From assembly GCA_020344435.1 (NCBI GenBank), contig CP070826.1, positions 758,877 through 777,734 on the forward strand: a stretch of DNA of 18,858 nt, in the 5' to 3' direction. The stretch is from Candidatus Bathyarchaeota archaeon. Lineage in GTDB: Archaea > Thermoproteota > Bathyarchaeia > Bathyarchaeales > Bathyarchaeaceae. The notes under the pieces are model-generated. The model had not been told where the DNA came from. It saw nothing but the letters and a program-made list of their open reading frames with translations, and searched no databases. The position numbers and the translations under genes were made by a program. Positions within the stretch are counted from its first letter, which is position 1. Each line of letters starts with the position of its first letter. This document shows positions 7,949 through 14,795 of the stretch, in pieces.

Positions 7949-7969
7949 CTCTAGGTTTAATTTCTAGAG
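7949..7969. repeat. Short inverted repeat in the cdc48 upstream gap
   Basis: CTCTAG (7949-7954) and CTAGAG (7964-7969) are inverted around an AT-rich 9-nt spacer. Apart from this and the cdc48 promoter, the 270-nt gap 7796-8065 contains a T6 run at 8037-8042, possible weak TATA elements near 8010-8025, and the ribosome binding site of the next gene. The same 6-mer pair recurs at the tRNA gene (8930-8935, 8995-9000). Confidence 0.25.
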
Positions 7970-8065
7970 TACCCATAGATTTCGACTTGAAATATGGTAG
8001 AAAACGAAATAACTGATAATATCGTTTGAGGTCCACTTTTTTCTGAGAGGCAGGAGAAGGGAGAG

Positions 8066-8864
8066 ATGAATTTTCTTCTTTTACTGTTGACAGAAAGTTT
8101 AAGGAAGAGAGCGCCTCAGCTTGATCTGGTTGGCACGGATAGGAAGATTTTATCCATAGCCATCGAAGATTTGAGGAATTATCTGAAGGTTCACTGGAGC
8201 CTCATAGGAGTGGAGAATTCCGAATCCAAGCTAAGAGAGAGAGTGCATCGCCATTTCCGTGAGAGAATAGAGGAGCTGGAGGAGATGGTAGACTTCTGGA
8301 CTGGCATGTGGTTGAGGAAATGGAATGAGCGAGTCAAACTAGTCATTGGTGATGAGAAACATCGGAACCTGAAGAATATTCGTGACTTTTCAAGTGAGAG
8401 TAGGTTTAGGTGGCGGCATCTGAAAGGCTGGTGCGAAGCTGAGGAGATGGCTATAGAGGCGTTGATAAGAAATGGAGAAATATGTGGGTCAGTGGCCCTC
8501 GCAGAGAGCCTGTTAAAATCTGAATTTAAACAATCCGCCCAGAAGAAAATTCGTAGGGATGATCTAATGGGTGTTGTCAACAATCTGTTTAAGAGGGCTC
8601 GGGAGCTCGCTAAGTGTAAGGGGCCTCTCATGTTTGTACGAATTGATAAACGCTTTTGGAAAGTATTACGTCAAGACAGCGGACGAAAAATCCACTAGAT
8701 TATGTATACATGTAAACCCTTACTTCTATGGCATGTTAGGGCGTATGGGTGTCATTTCTCGGGCGTACTTGCTCTTCCAGCGGTCTGAGTTGTTGGAACT
8801 TTGTGGAAAGAGATGCTTGTTCAATGAGGAGTTTGTCCAGGCGCTTAATGAAGATAAGATTTAA
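8066..8864 (+). CDS. Unrecognised protein, apparently frameshifted at a G4 run
   Basis: I do not recognise this protein. The first frame (8066-8698) starts at ATG with GGAGAAGG 5 nt upstream and gives a helical, highly charged product: ERVHRHFRERIEELEEM, a Trp-rich stretch DFWTGMWLRKWNER, and RWRHLKGWCEAEEMAIEAL. In another frame, from about 8622 to the TAA at 8864, the codons read as convincing protein (YELINAFGKYYVKTADEKS, then HVNPYFYGMLG, ending FVQALNEDKI), while the first frame deteriorates and stops at 8698. Dropping one G from the GGGG at 8620-8623 joins them into one product of about 265 residues. The alternative is a second, overlapping gene starting inside. It lies between cdc48 and a tRNA next to an integrase remnant, so it may be accessory DNA. 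Confidence 0.5.
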
Positions 8865-8897
8865 TTGAAGGCATCAGCTAGATAGCTTGGCTCAAAA

Positions 8898-8994
8898 GCG
8901 GGGGTTGCCAAGCCAGGTCAAACGATAGACTAGAGGCGCAGCCCTGAGGCGGCTGTCCCGTAGGGGTTCGTGGGTTCGAATCCCACCCCCCGCA
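8898..8994 (+). tRNA. tRNA-Leu(GAG) with a 12-nt insert in the D-loop
   Basis: The acceptor stem GCGGGGG (8898-8904) pairs with CCCCCGC (8987-8993), with discriminator A at 8994. The T arm is GTGGG-TTCGAAT-CCCAC (8970-8986). The anticodon arm is CAGCC-CTGAGGC-GGCTG (8939-8955), so the anticodon is GAG at 8946-8948, leucine. The long class II variable arm (8956-8969) fits leucine. CCA is not encoded. The D stem is GCC (8907-8909) with GGC (8935-8937). Between the normal D-loop end AGGTCAAA and GGC lie 12 extra bases, 8923-8934 (or 8922-8933). Removing them gives a standard 85-nt tRNA, so they are probably a noncanonical intron. The tract of five T at 9030-9034 may terminate transcription. Confidence 0.9.
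8923..8934 (+). other. Putative noncanonical tRNA intron in the D-loop
   Basis: Twelve bases, CGATAGACTAGA, sit between the D-loop and the 3' half of the D stem, where introns are known in some archaeal tRNAs. The position is ambiguous by one base. No strict bulge-helix-bulge could be drawn by eye. The pentamer pattern TAG-A-CTA is a small inverted repeat. Confidence 0.5.
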
Positions 8995-9005
8995 CTCTAG
9001 ATGAA

Positions 9006-9146
9006 CTCTACGCACTGTGCATTTTCCAATTTTTGTGGCAGATGAAGAAGGATGGCTATTCAGAGAACATAATAGAGCAAATTGGGAGAAGGCTTAGAAA
9101 CCTAGCGAAACATGTTGACTTGAATCGTTTCGCCGTTCTTTTGTGA
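9006..9146 (+). pseudogene. Remnant of an integrase (tyrosine recombinase) N-terminus next to tRNA-Leu
   Basis: One frame, open through to TGA at 9144-9146, reads FLWQMKKDGYSE, then NIIEQIGRRLRNLAKHVDLN. This resembles the N-terminal core-binding (SAM-like) region of archaeal site-specific integrases, which typically open with a MKK.GYSE..I pattern followed by a helix and a HVDL-like turn. It stops after about 45 codons, with no catalytic domain behind it. Because it starts 12 nt after the tRNA and points the same way, it looks like the scar of an element that used tRNA-Leu as attachment site. The family call is from memory of similar proteins. Confidence 0.5.
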
Positions 9147-9253
9147 AGAATGTGGATATCAAAAGCATAGATATCGGCACCGAGCAGGTGACTGGAGCCG
9201 AGGGTCAAGAGCCAAATGTGTCAACGATGGAAATCAAGCTAGCCAAAACCTAG
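9143..9253 (+). other. Possible short coding fragment, unrecognised
   Basis: A 36-codon frame from GTG 9143 to TAG 9251-9253 reads smoothly as protein (SIDIGTEQVTGAEGQEPN, then VSTMEIKLAKT). It overlaps the end of the integrase remnant in another frame and has no ribosome binding site. It could be the C-terminal piece of a decayed gene. The rest of the 8995-9375 gap holds only the TATA box of the next gene. Confidence 0.2.
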
Positions 9254-9335
9254 CGTTTCTTGCTGTTCAAACGGACTCTTAGGCTTCCAATAATCATTCT
9301 GATATGATATGCCACGTAGTCTTGCTTGACGGGAT

Positions 9336-9347
9336 AAACTATAAAAC
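9336..9347 (+). promoter_or_regulatory. TATA box of the aminotransferase gene
   Basis: AAACTATAAAAC is a strong archaeal TATA box; start of transcription is expected near 9368. That leaves about 17 nt of leader to the ATG at 9385, which has GGTGAGG just upstream. Confidence 0.55.
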
Positions 9348-9384
9348 ATCGTTATTCTAACTGGATAGTTCTCTGGTGAGGAGT

Positions 9385-10719
9385 ATGGTTAACTACCCCA
9401 AGATTGTTGTCGGTCCTCCCGGTCCAAGGGCAAGAGAGCTTGTCAAAAATGATGAAACATTGATTTCTCCCTCCTATGGTCGGTTCTACCCTTTAGTTGT
9501 TGAATCCGCGAAGGGCTGTATACTAAAGGATGTAGACGGGAACGAGTACATTGACTTTAACTCCGGACTGGTCTGCCTGAACGTGGGGCATCTCCATCCC
9601 AAGGTTGTTGGGGCGATAAAGAAGCAATGCGAGAGGTTTCTGCACTACTCCAACACAGACTTCTATTACAGGGAAGTTGTGGACTTGGCAGGAAGCCTTT
9701 CTAGGATAACGCCTGGAGCGTTTGAGAAGAAGGTGTACTTCGGAAACAGTGGGGCAGAGGCCATAGAGGCTGCGGTAAAAGTTTCGAAATGGCATACGCG
9801 TAAACATAGATTCATCGCGTTCACTGGTGCCTTTCATGGTCGAACCTTGGGGGCATTATCCTTTACCGCTAGCAAGCCTGTTCAGAGAAGACACTTCTTT
9901 CCGTTGCTATCTGGAGTTACCCATGTGCCCTATCCCTACTGCTACCGTTGTCCCTTCAAGATGTCGTATCCAGACTGCAACTATTGGTGCGTAGACTTCA
10001 TCGACGAGCTGATCCTACAGAAATATGTTCCGGCAGAGGAGGTTGCAGCCATCATTTTTGAACCCATTCAGGGCGAAGGTGGATATGTGGCTCCACCGCA
10101 GGGATATTTTCAGCGCCTGAAAAAATTGGCTGATAGGTATGGTTTGCTCTTGATTGACGATGAGGTTCAGAGTGGAATGGGTCGCACGGGACGCTGGTTT
10201 GCTATTGAGCATTGGGGGGTCGAACCTGACATTGTCTGCATAGCCAAAGCTATCGCATCGGGGCTACCACTTGGCGCTACCGTCGCTCGAGCCAGCATCA
10301 TGGATTGGGTGGGTGGCTCTCACGCAAGCACCTTCGGTGGGAACCCCTTGGCCTGTGCTGCTTCGCTAGCAGTCATAGACGCGATTAAGGAGGAAAAGCT
10401 TCTCGAAAACGCAGCTGAGCAAGGTAACTACATTCTGAAATATCTTGAAAACCTGAAGGAAGAATGTGATATTGTTGGAGACATTCGAGGGAAAGGACTT
10501 ATGATAGGGATGGAAATCGTGGAAGACAAGGAGACCAGAAAGGTAGCTCCGGAAAAGTCAAAGGAGATTATGATGAGGTGCTGGAGAAGGGGGATAGCCG
10601 TCATAACTTGCGGGGCATCTGCAGTGAGAATAGTCCCGCCACTAACCATAACAAGAGAGCTTGTTGACGCAGGACTAGAGATTATAACGGATGTTGTTAA
10701 GGAAGTTGAGAAACAATAG
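9385..10719 (+). CDS. Class III PLP aminotransferase (acetylornithine/ornithine/4-aminobutyrate group)
   Basis: Fold-type I PLP enzyme of about 444 residues. Seen: the early substrate-loop region DVDGNEYIDFNSG, the cofactor phosphate-binding FGNSGAEAIEAAVK, AFHGRTLGALSFTASK, IFEPIQGEGGY, the PLP-ring aspartate in LLIDDEVQSGMGRTG, and the Schiff-base lysine in CIAKAIASGLPLGA. A cysteine-rich stretch, PYPYCYRCPFKMSYPDCNYWC, marks the subgroup common in Thermococcales. That subgroup includes ornithine aminotransferases and amino-acid racemases of the same fold, so substrate and even reaction type are open. GGTGAGG at 9375-9381 points to the ATG at 9385 rather than the GTG at 9376, which lies within that site. 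It is a single gene convergent with trpB2 across 95 nt. Confidence 0.9.
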   Translation: MVNYPKIVVGPPGPRARELVKNDETLISPSYGRFYPLVVESAKGCILKDVDGNEYIDFNSGLVCLNVGHLHPKVVGAIKKQCERFLHYSNTDFYYREVVDLAGSLSRITPGAFEKKVYFGNSGAEAIEAAVKVSKWHTRKHRFIAFTGAFHGRTLGALSFTASKPVQRRHFFPLLSGVTHVPYPYCYRCPFKMSYPDCNYWCVDFIDELILQKYVPAEEVAAIIFEPIQGEGGYVAPPQGYFQRLKKLADRYGLLLIDDEVQSGMGRTGRWFAIEHWGVEPDIVCIAKAIASGLPLGATVARASIMDWVGGSHASTFGGNPLACAASLAVIDAIKEEKLLENAAEQGNYILKYLENLKEECDIVGDIRGKGLMIGMEIVEDKETRKVAPEKSKEIMMRCWRRGIAVITCGASAVRIVPPLTITRELVDAGLEIITDVVKEVEKQ

Positions 10720-10814
10720 CAGCTTCAAACTGGGAACTTCTGTCCGCCTTGGAGCGTAGTTGTTGGCAAGTTTTGGAGAAATAACATCAAGGGCCCTTCT
10801 GTAGATCAGTCTTG

Positions 10815-12110
10815 TTAGAGATTCAGTACTTTCTTATATCCGAATATGTCGAGAAACCCGTGCCCCGAGACGTTGCAGGCTAACACTTTCTCCTCTCCTG
10901 CTTCCTTACACTTCAGCGCTTCATCTATCATGGCTCTAACAGCATAGGATGATTCAGGAGCAGGCAAGAAGCCTTCTGTTTGGAGGAATATTTGTGCAGC
11001 CTCAAAAACCACTCTCTCGTTGATAGGATAAGCCTTTGTTCTGACGTACCCCAAGTTTCTCAAGAGACTCAGAACCGGTGCTGCCCCTGCATATCGGAGA
11101 CCGTCTCCGAAGATTGGCGGCATTTCCACTTTGTGACCCAAAGTGTACATTTTGAGAAGAGGTGTCTTACCTGCATGATCCGCAAAGTCATAGCGATATT
11201 TACCTCGGCTTATGTTAGGAGCCGACAAAGATTGAGCTGCAAGAAATTCACATTTCCGCCTACCTTTCAGCACTTCGCCGATGAAGGGAAGTGTGAACCC
11301 ACCGAAGTTGGACCCTCCTCCGAAACAACCTATCATCAGATCAGGCTGCTCTCCTGAAATGTTGAACTGTTTGATTGTCTCAAGGCCGATGACTGTCTGA
11401 TGCATCAGCACATGATTCAGGACGCTTCCCAGACAGTATACAACGCCTTCATGTTTCTCCGCGTACTCCAATCCCTCAGATATCGCTATACCTAGCGAGC
11501 CCGGGTGAGTAGGGTTTTCTTTGAGGATCTTTTTGCCAACTTCAGTCAGATCACTGGGTGAGGCGTGAACCTCACCACCATACATTTTCATGAGAGTTCT
11601 TCGGTCTTCCTTCCAATCATGCACGTTGCGAACCCAGAAAACAACGCATTTCAGCTCCATCAAGCAGGAAGCATACGATAACGCAGTGCCCCATTGCCCG
11701 GCACCAGTTTCTGTGCAAACGCCTTCTTTCCCTTCTTTAGATGCATAGAATAACTGAGCTAATGCTGTATTGACCTTGTGGCTTCCAGTTGGGGACAAGT
11801 CCTCTCTCTTCCAATAGAGATGTGCCGGTGTCTTCAGGAACTTCTCAAGTCTTCTCGCTCGCCTAAGCGGTCTCGGTCTTCCAGCCTGTATATATAACTC
11901 CCTCAATTCTTCGGGTATAGTCACCCATCGTTGGTCTGAACTCTCTTGTTCCAGACATTTTTTGATCATAACTTTGGATAGAAACTCAAGTCGAGAAGGT
12001 CCTGTGCCAGGCTCTTTTGGTGTTGGAAGAGGCTCGGGTAGGTCTGCTATGATGTTGTACCATTTGGTTGGCATCTCCTCTATTGAGAGCGGGATTTTCG
12101 TCTTTTCCAA
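10815..12110 (-). CDS. trpB: Tryptophan synthase beta chain, TrpB2 type
   Basis: Condenses indole and serine to tryptophan with PLP; cytosolic. At 431 residues with N-terminus MPTKWYNIIADLPEPLP it matches the TrpB2 class, which is longer than TrpB1. The PLP lysine is Lys112 in SPTGSHKVNTAL, the catalytic glutamate is Glu134 in TETGAGQWGTAL, and GCFGGGSNFGG binds the cofactor phosphate. The end has CNVSGHGFLDIFGYKK. No trpA or other trp gene is nearby, which is usual for TrpB2, thought to salvage indole or act with a different alpha partner. The start is TTG at 12110, with GGTGAG 3 nt upstream. An ATG at 12074 is possible but would clip the conserved N-terminus. The promoter has a TATA box and a large inverted repeat. 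Confidence 0.95.
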   Translation of the reverse strand: MEKTKIPLSIEEMPTKWYNIIADLPEPLPTPKEPGTGPSRLEFLSKVMIKKCLEQESSDQRWVTIPEELRELYIQAGRPRPLRRARRLEKFLKTPAHLYWKREDLSPTGSHKVNTALAQLFYASKEGKEGVCTETGAGQWGTALSYASCLMELKCVVFWVRNVHDWKEDRRTLMKMYGGEVHASPSDLTEVGKKILKENPTHPGSLGIAISEGLEYAEKHEGVVYCLGSVLNHVLMHQTVIGLETIKQFNISGEQPDLMIGCFGGGSNFGGFTLPFIGEVLKGRRKCEFLAAQSLSAPNISRGKYRYDFADHAGKTPLLKMYTLGHKVEMPPIFGDGLRYAGAAPVLSLLRNLGYVRTKAYPINERVVFEAAQIFLQTEGFLPAPESSYAVRAMIDEALKCKEAGEEKVLACNVSGHGFLDIFGYKKVLNL

Positions 12111-12130
12111 GTTCTCACCAGCATGTAAAG

Positions 12131-12183
12131 AACCCTATATAACTGGGTTTTCAAGATAAGAGTTTCCACCATCTCTTATCTTG
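12131..12183 (-). promoter_or_regulatory. trpB2 promoter with 11-bp inverted repeat upstream of TATA
   Basis: GTTATATAGGG on the minus strand (12132-12142) is a clear TATA box. Just upstream, CAAGATAAGAG (12152-12162) and CTCTTATCTTG (12173-12183) form a perfect 11-bp inverted repeat with a 10-nt spacer. A further partial half-site CAAGATAG lies at 12203-12210. A dyad upstream of the TATA/BRE region is where archaeal activators, and some repressors, bind. As RNA it would also make a hairpin. Confidence 0.55.
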
Positions 12184-12372
12184 TCTACTTCCACGCGCGC
12201 GTCAAGATAGAAGAAATAAGAAAGCTAAAAGACCAACCAATAGAAGTCGAACAAGTCTGATTCACGGCATCAAAAGAAGCCAACAACACCCAAAACAGCA
12301 TTCAAACATTCAAGATTCGAAATAACTACCGAAAGCCCAATCCCCTCTGTGCATAACAGCCTTTATCCACCC

Positions 12373-12822
12373 ATGCGACCATTCATACCAGAAACCCTCG
12401 AGAGAAAACTCATGAAGAAGATATCCGAAGCTAATATCCTCAAAGACACCTGCAACAAAGCCAAAACCAAGGGCAAAGTCACAGGAGCCCATCTAACAAA
12501 ACTCTCCGCAGTCTTCGGACCAAGGTTCACAAGAGCTTGGGACGCGCTCAAGGAGAGGAGAATAAAGAAATACATCTTCAAGCCGAGCAAAAGGGTTGTG
12601 TGGATAGTTGTCGGCAGAAAGCGAGAGTACATAGTCATGCCCACCGCTGAATTTTGCTCCTGCGAAGACTTCTATTTCCGAGTCATGGACGGACAAGTGC
12701 ACCTCTGCTATCACCTAATAGCTCAGAAGATGGCTGAAGCCCTAGGATGGTATGACCTCTTTGAGGAAGAGGATAGCCTCTTCGACTCGCTGATGAGAGA
12801 GTGGAAGGAGGTCACACCTTAA
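12373..12822 (+). CDS. SWIM zinc-finger protein
   Basis: A protein of about 149 residues with the SWIM signature CxCx(n)CxH: Cys95 and Cys97 in EFCSCEDF, then Cys112 and His114 in HLCYHLIA (numbering from the ATG at 12373). Before it lies a helical half and a beta segment RIKKYIFKPSKRVVWIVVGR, as expected ahead of a SWIM finger. The C-terminus is acidic (FEEEDSLFDSLM). SWIM proteins bind DNA or protein; the eukaryotic ZSWIM7/Sws1 group works with RAD51 paralogues in recombination, and archaeal forms may be related, which is an inference. The frame opens at GTG 12349, with ATGs at 12373 and 12412. No Shine-Dalgarno decides among them, and a TATA-like CCTTTATCC at 12358-12366 would favour the last. 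Confidence 0.75.
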   Translation: MRPFIPETLERKLMKKISEANILKDTCNKAKTKGKVTGAHLTKLSAVFGPRFTRAWDALKERRIKKYIFKPSKRVVWIVVGRKREYIVMPTAEFCSCEDFYFRVMDGQVHLCYHLIAQKMAEALGWYDLFEEEDSLFDSLMREWKEVTP

Positions 12823-12826
12823 ATAG
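12818..12826 (+). promoter_or_regulatory. TATA box of the 38-residue membrane peptide gene
   Basis: CTTAAATAG overlaps the stop codon of the SWIM gene. The predicted start point is near 12848, about 15 nt before the ATG at 12863. Confidence 0.4.
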
Positions 12827-12862
12827 TCCATTCATTTAGATAAAGAGGAAAGAGGGAACCCC

Positions 12863-12979
12863 ATGGAGCTTGAAGCTTTCTTCGCCATGATCCTAACCAT
12901 TCTAAGCGCAGTCTCATTCATCACATTAGCCTTGGTCTTCCTGTACATGATCTACGGCAGAGAAGAGGAACCTAGATAA
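12863..12979 (+). CDS. 38-residue single-span membrane peptide
   Basis: A short open frame, ATG to TAA, encodes a peptide with a mildly acidic N-terminus (MELEAFF), one continuous hydrophobic helix of about 22 residues (AMILTILSAVSFITLALVFL), and a charged tail YGREEEPR. Support for it being real: a GAGGG ribosome binding site at 12852-12856 with 6-nt spacing, a TATA box at the right distance, and an unambiguous membrane-helix composition. The tail is acidic, so orientation cannot be decided from the positive-inside rule. I do not recognise a family. It could be a subunit or regulator of a membrane complex. It sits alone between the SWIM gene and the flavoprotein gene. Confidence 0.6.
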   Translation: MELEAFFAMILTILSAVSFITLALVFLYMIYGREEEPR

Positions 12980-13103
12980 TTCAGTGAATGGTCTCGAAAC
13001 ATCGCTTCAGGCTTTTCGCACTTGTTTCCGAAAAAGAGACTAGGAAAATCATGCACACGTGCAAGCTAGGCACGACTGGATTATTCATCAACCATTGAAG
13101 CAT

Positions 13104-14108
13104 CTATTCTATAGACCCTTCTACATCTCTCACTGCCTTTGAAGCCCACTCGGCATCAGCCAGAAAGGCTCTTCCAACCGCCACCAAATCGGCACGCCCC
13201 CTTACTATTACATCATTAGCAAACTCTGCAGTCCTAATTCCACCAACTCCGATCACAGGAACGTCAACAACACTCTTTATCTCCTCAGCAAGCGGAACAA
13301 AATAACCCTGAGTTCCCTGCAACATCTCCGGCCTGGATCCTATCATCCCTCCAGAGACATCGATGGCGTCAACTCCTTTCTCCACCAACCTCTGAGCGAC
13401 AAACTTGCTTTCATCCAGAGAGACCCCACCTGGCTTCATATCATCTGCGCCCAACCTATACAGCAAGGACAAGTTGCCGACTTCCCTTTTGACACGGTTA
13501 ACAACCTGCAGAGGAAACCTCATCCGATCCTCCAGTCTCCCTCCGTACTCGTCGCCCCTCTTGTTACTCAACGGGGAGAGAAACTGGTTGAGAAGAAAAC
13601 CGTGGGCACCATGGATTTCAACTGCGTCAAATCCAGATTCAACGGCACGTCTAGCCGTACGGCCAAACGCTTCAACCAAGCCTTCGATCTCTTTCTTAGA
13701 CAGGGCTCTGGGAATCTCATGTTCTCTAGAGTGAGAAATAGGTGAAGGGGCCACAGGTTGTGCTCCGCTAATCTCGGAAGTTGCCACCCTTCCCGCATGA
13801 TTAATCTGTATGGCTATTGGAGTACCAACCGCGTGAACCCCCTCTGTCAGCTGAATCAAACCAGGAATCAGAGCATCATGGAAAATCCCCAATTGCTGTG
13901 ATGACAACTTTCCTCTTCTTTCCACATAGGAATGCTCAATGATCAAAAGCCCCAGTGCTTTGGCACGACACACATAATGCTTTATCAGCTCATCTGTAAC
14001 CTCTCCTCCGGCAGTGGCCAGACCCGTCGCCATGGGCGGCAAAACTATTCGGTTCTTCAGGCGTAATAGACCAATCTCGATAGGATCGAGTAGTGTAGAC
14101 AAAGGCAA
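13104..14108 (-). CDS. Old yellow enzyme family NADH:flavin oxidoreductase
   Basis: FMN-dependent TIM-barrel reductase that takes electrons from NAD(P)H to reduce activated C=C bonds. Of about 334 residues, it is the catalytic barrel only, lacking the Fe-S and FAD/NAD domains of 2,4-dienoyl-CoA reductase or enoate reductases. Seen: LKNRIVLPPMATGLA near the N-terminus (the dienoyl-CoA-reductase-like type), IQINHAGR, the paired ligands in EIHGAHGFLLNQFLSP, SNKRGDEYGG..EDRMRFPL, and the phosphate-binding VPVIGVGGI and DLVAVGRAFLAD near the end. The frame is open back to 14264, but that would overlap the RPA gene head-on. From the shared TATA element and family length I favour TTG at 14108; GTGs at 14126 and 14129 are alternatives. 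The substrate is unknown. Confidence 0.88.
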   Translation of the reverse strand: MPLSTLLDPIEIGLLRLKNRIVLPPMATGLATAGGEVTDELIKHYVCRAKALGLLIIEHSYVERRGKLSSQQLGIFHDALIPGLIQLTEGVHAVGTPIAIQINHAGRVATSEISGAQPVAPSPISHSREHEIPRALSKKEIEGLVEAFGRTARRAVESGFDAVEIHGAHGFLLNQFLSPLSNKRGDEYGGRLEDRMRFPLQVVNRVKREVGNLSLLYRLGADDMKPGGVSLDESKFVAQRLVEKGVDAIDVSGGMIGSRPEMLQGTQGYFVPLAEEIKSVVDVPVIGVGGIRTAEFANDVIVRGRADLVAVGRAFLADAEWASKAVRDVEGSIE

Positions 14109-14144
14109 ATCCGACTCTCTTATCACCACACAAGGGTTAGATTC

Positions 14145-14153
14145 AAATAAGTT
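14145..14153. promoter_or_regulatory. Shared TATA-like element between the OYE and RPA genes
   Basis: The AT-rich stretch AAATAAGTT reads ACTTATTTG on the minus strand. It lies about 37 nt before the favoured OYE start and about 50 nt before the RPA ATG. It is the only plausible TATA element in the divergent gap, so both genes may use overlapping promoters. Confidence 0.35.
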
Positions 14154-14202
14154 TTCGCAACGATATGTTCTTGCCCCATTCTGAGAACCGCGGAGATAGG
14201 TT

Positions 14203-14769
14203 ATGACTCTCAAGGACATAATAGAGCGAATTCTCTTGTCTAGGCGAGATCTGACGCGAGACAAAGTTCGGAGGATGATCGAAGAGAAGAAGACCCCTGT
14301 TCAAGGATTCTTCACAGACGAAGCCGCCGCTCGAATGGTCGCTTCAGACTTAAAAGTAGAAATCCCAACAGAACCCCTCCAACCCACACTCGAGATCAAG
14401 AACTTAATCTCTGGGTTGAATGATGTCACAATCATTGGACGCGTCATCGCCGTCTATCCCACTCGAACCTTCACCCGCCAAGATCTGACCGAAGGAAGAA
14501 TCGCCCGCCTTCTCATGGCGGACAGAAGCGGAACTCTAAAAGTTGTTCTATGGGACGAGAAGGTCATCAGCGTGGAGAACGAAGAGATCAAGCAGGGAAG
14601 GATAGTCAAGTTGTCACACGGATACACACGAACGGGATTAGACGGAAAACTCGAGCTACACGTGGGATCACGAACAGGAATTCAAGTTCGTCTTCCAGCC
14701 GCCGACGAAAGCGCGTACCCCCCGGTCACTCACCCCCTCAAAGAGGTCGAGGAGCAACAGGAAGGATAG
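14203..14769 (+). CDS. RPA-like single-stranded DNA-binding protein, short form
   Basis: A 188-residue protein. The N-terminal helical part (about 1-50: LKDIIERILLSRRD, then a DEAAARMVASDLKVEIP segment) and the following OB fold (about 60-165: ISGLNDVTIIGRVIAVYP, ARLLMADRSGTLKVVLWDE, GRIVKLSHGYTRTGLDG, KLELHVG) match the N-terminal region of archaeal replication protein A. Archaeal RPA large subunits usually carry more OB folds and often a zinc finger; here the frame ends soon after the first OB fold with an acidic tail, and no continuation is seen in other frames. It is therefore a one-OB form or part of a multi-subunit RPA. GGAG at 14192-14195, 7 nt before the ATG, supports the start. The radical SAM gene begins 26 nt after the stop. 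Confidence 0.85.
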   Translation: MTLKDIIERILLSRRDLTRDKVRRMIEEKKTPVQGFFTDEAAARMVASDLKVEIPTEPLQPTLEIKNLISGLNDVTIIGRVIAVYPTRTFTRQDLTEGRIARLLMADRSGTLKVVLWDEKVISVENEEIKQGRIVKLSHGYTRTGLDGKLELHVGSRTGIQVRLPAADESAYPPVTHPLKEVEEQQEG

Positions 14770-14795
14770 AAAACTCTGGTCGGCATCATTCCTCC

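Noticed and set aside
12150..12258. Coding-like plus-strand frame ending KLKDQPIEVEQV before the SWIM gene
   Set aside because: It has no start codon, overlaps the trpB2 promoter dyad and is too short to support.
14109..14264. N-terminal extension of the old yellow enzyme frame to 14264
   Set aside because: It would run head-on into the RPA gene, the extra 52 residues do not resemble the family N-terminus, and the only TATA-like element lies inside it.
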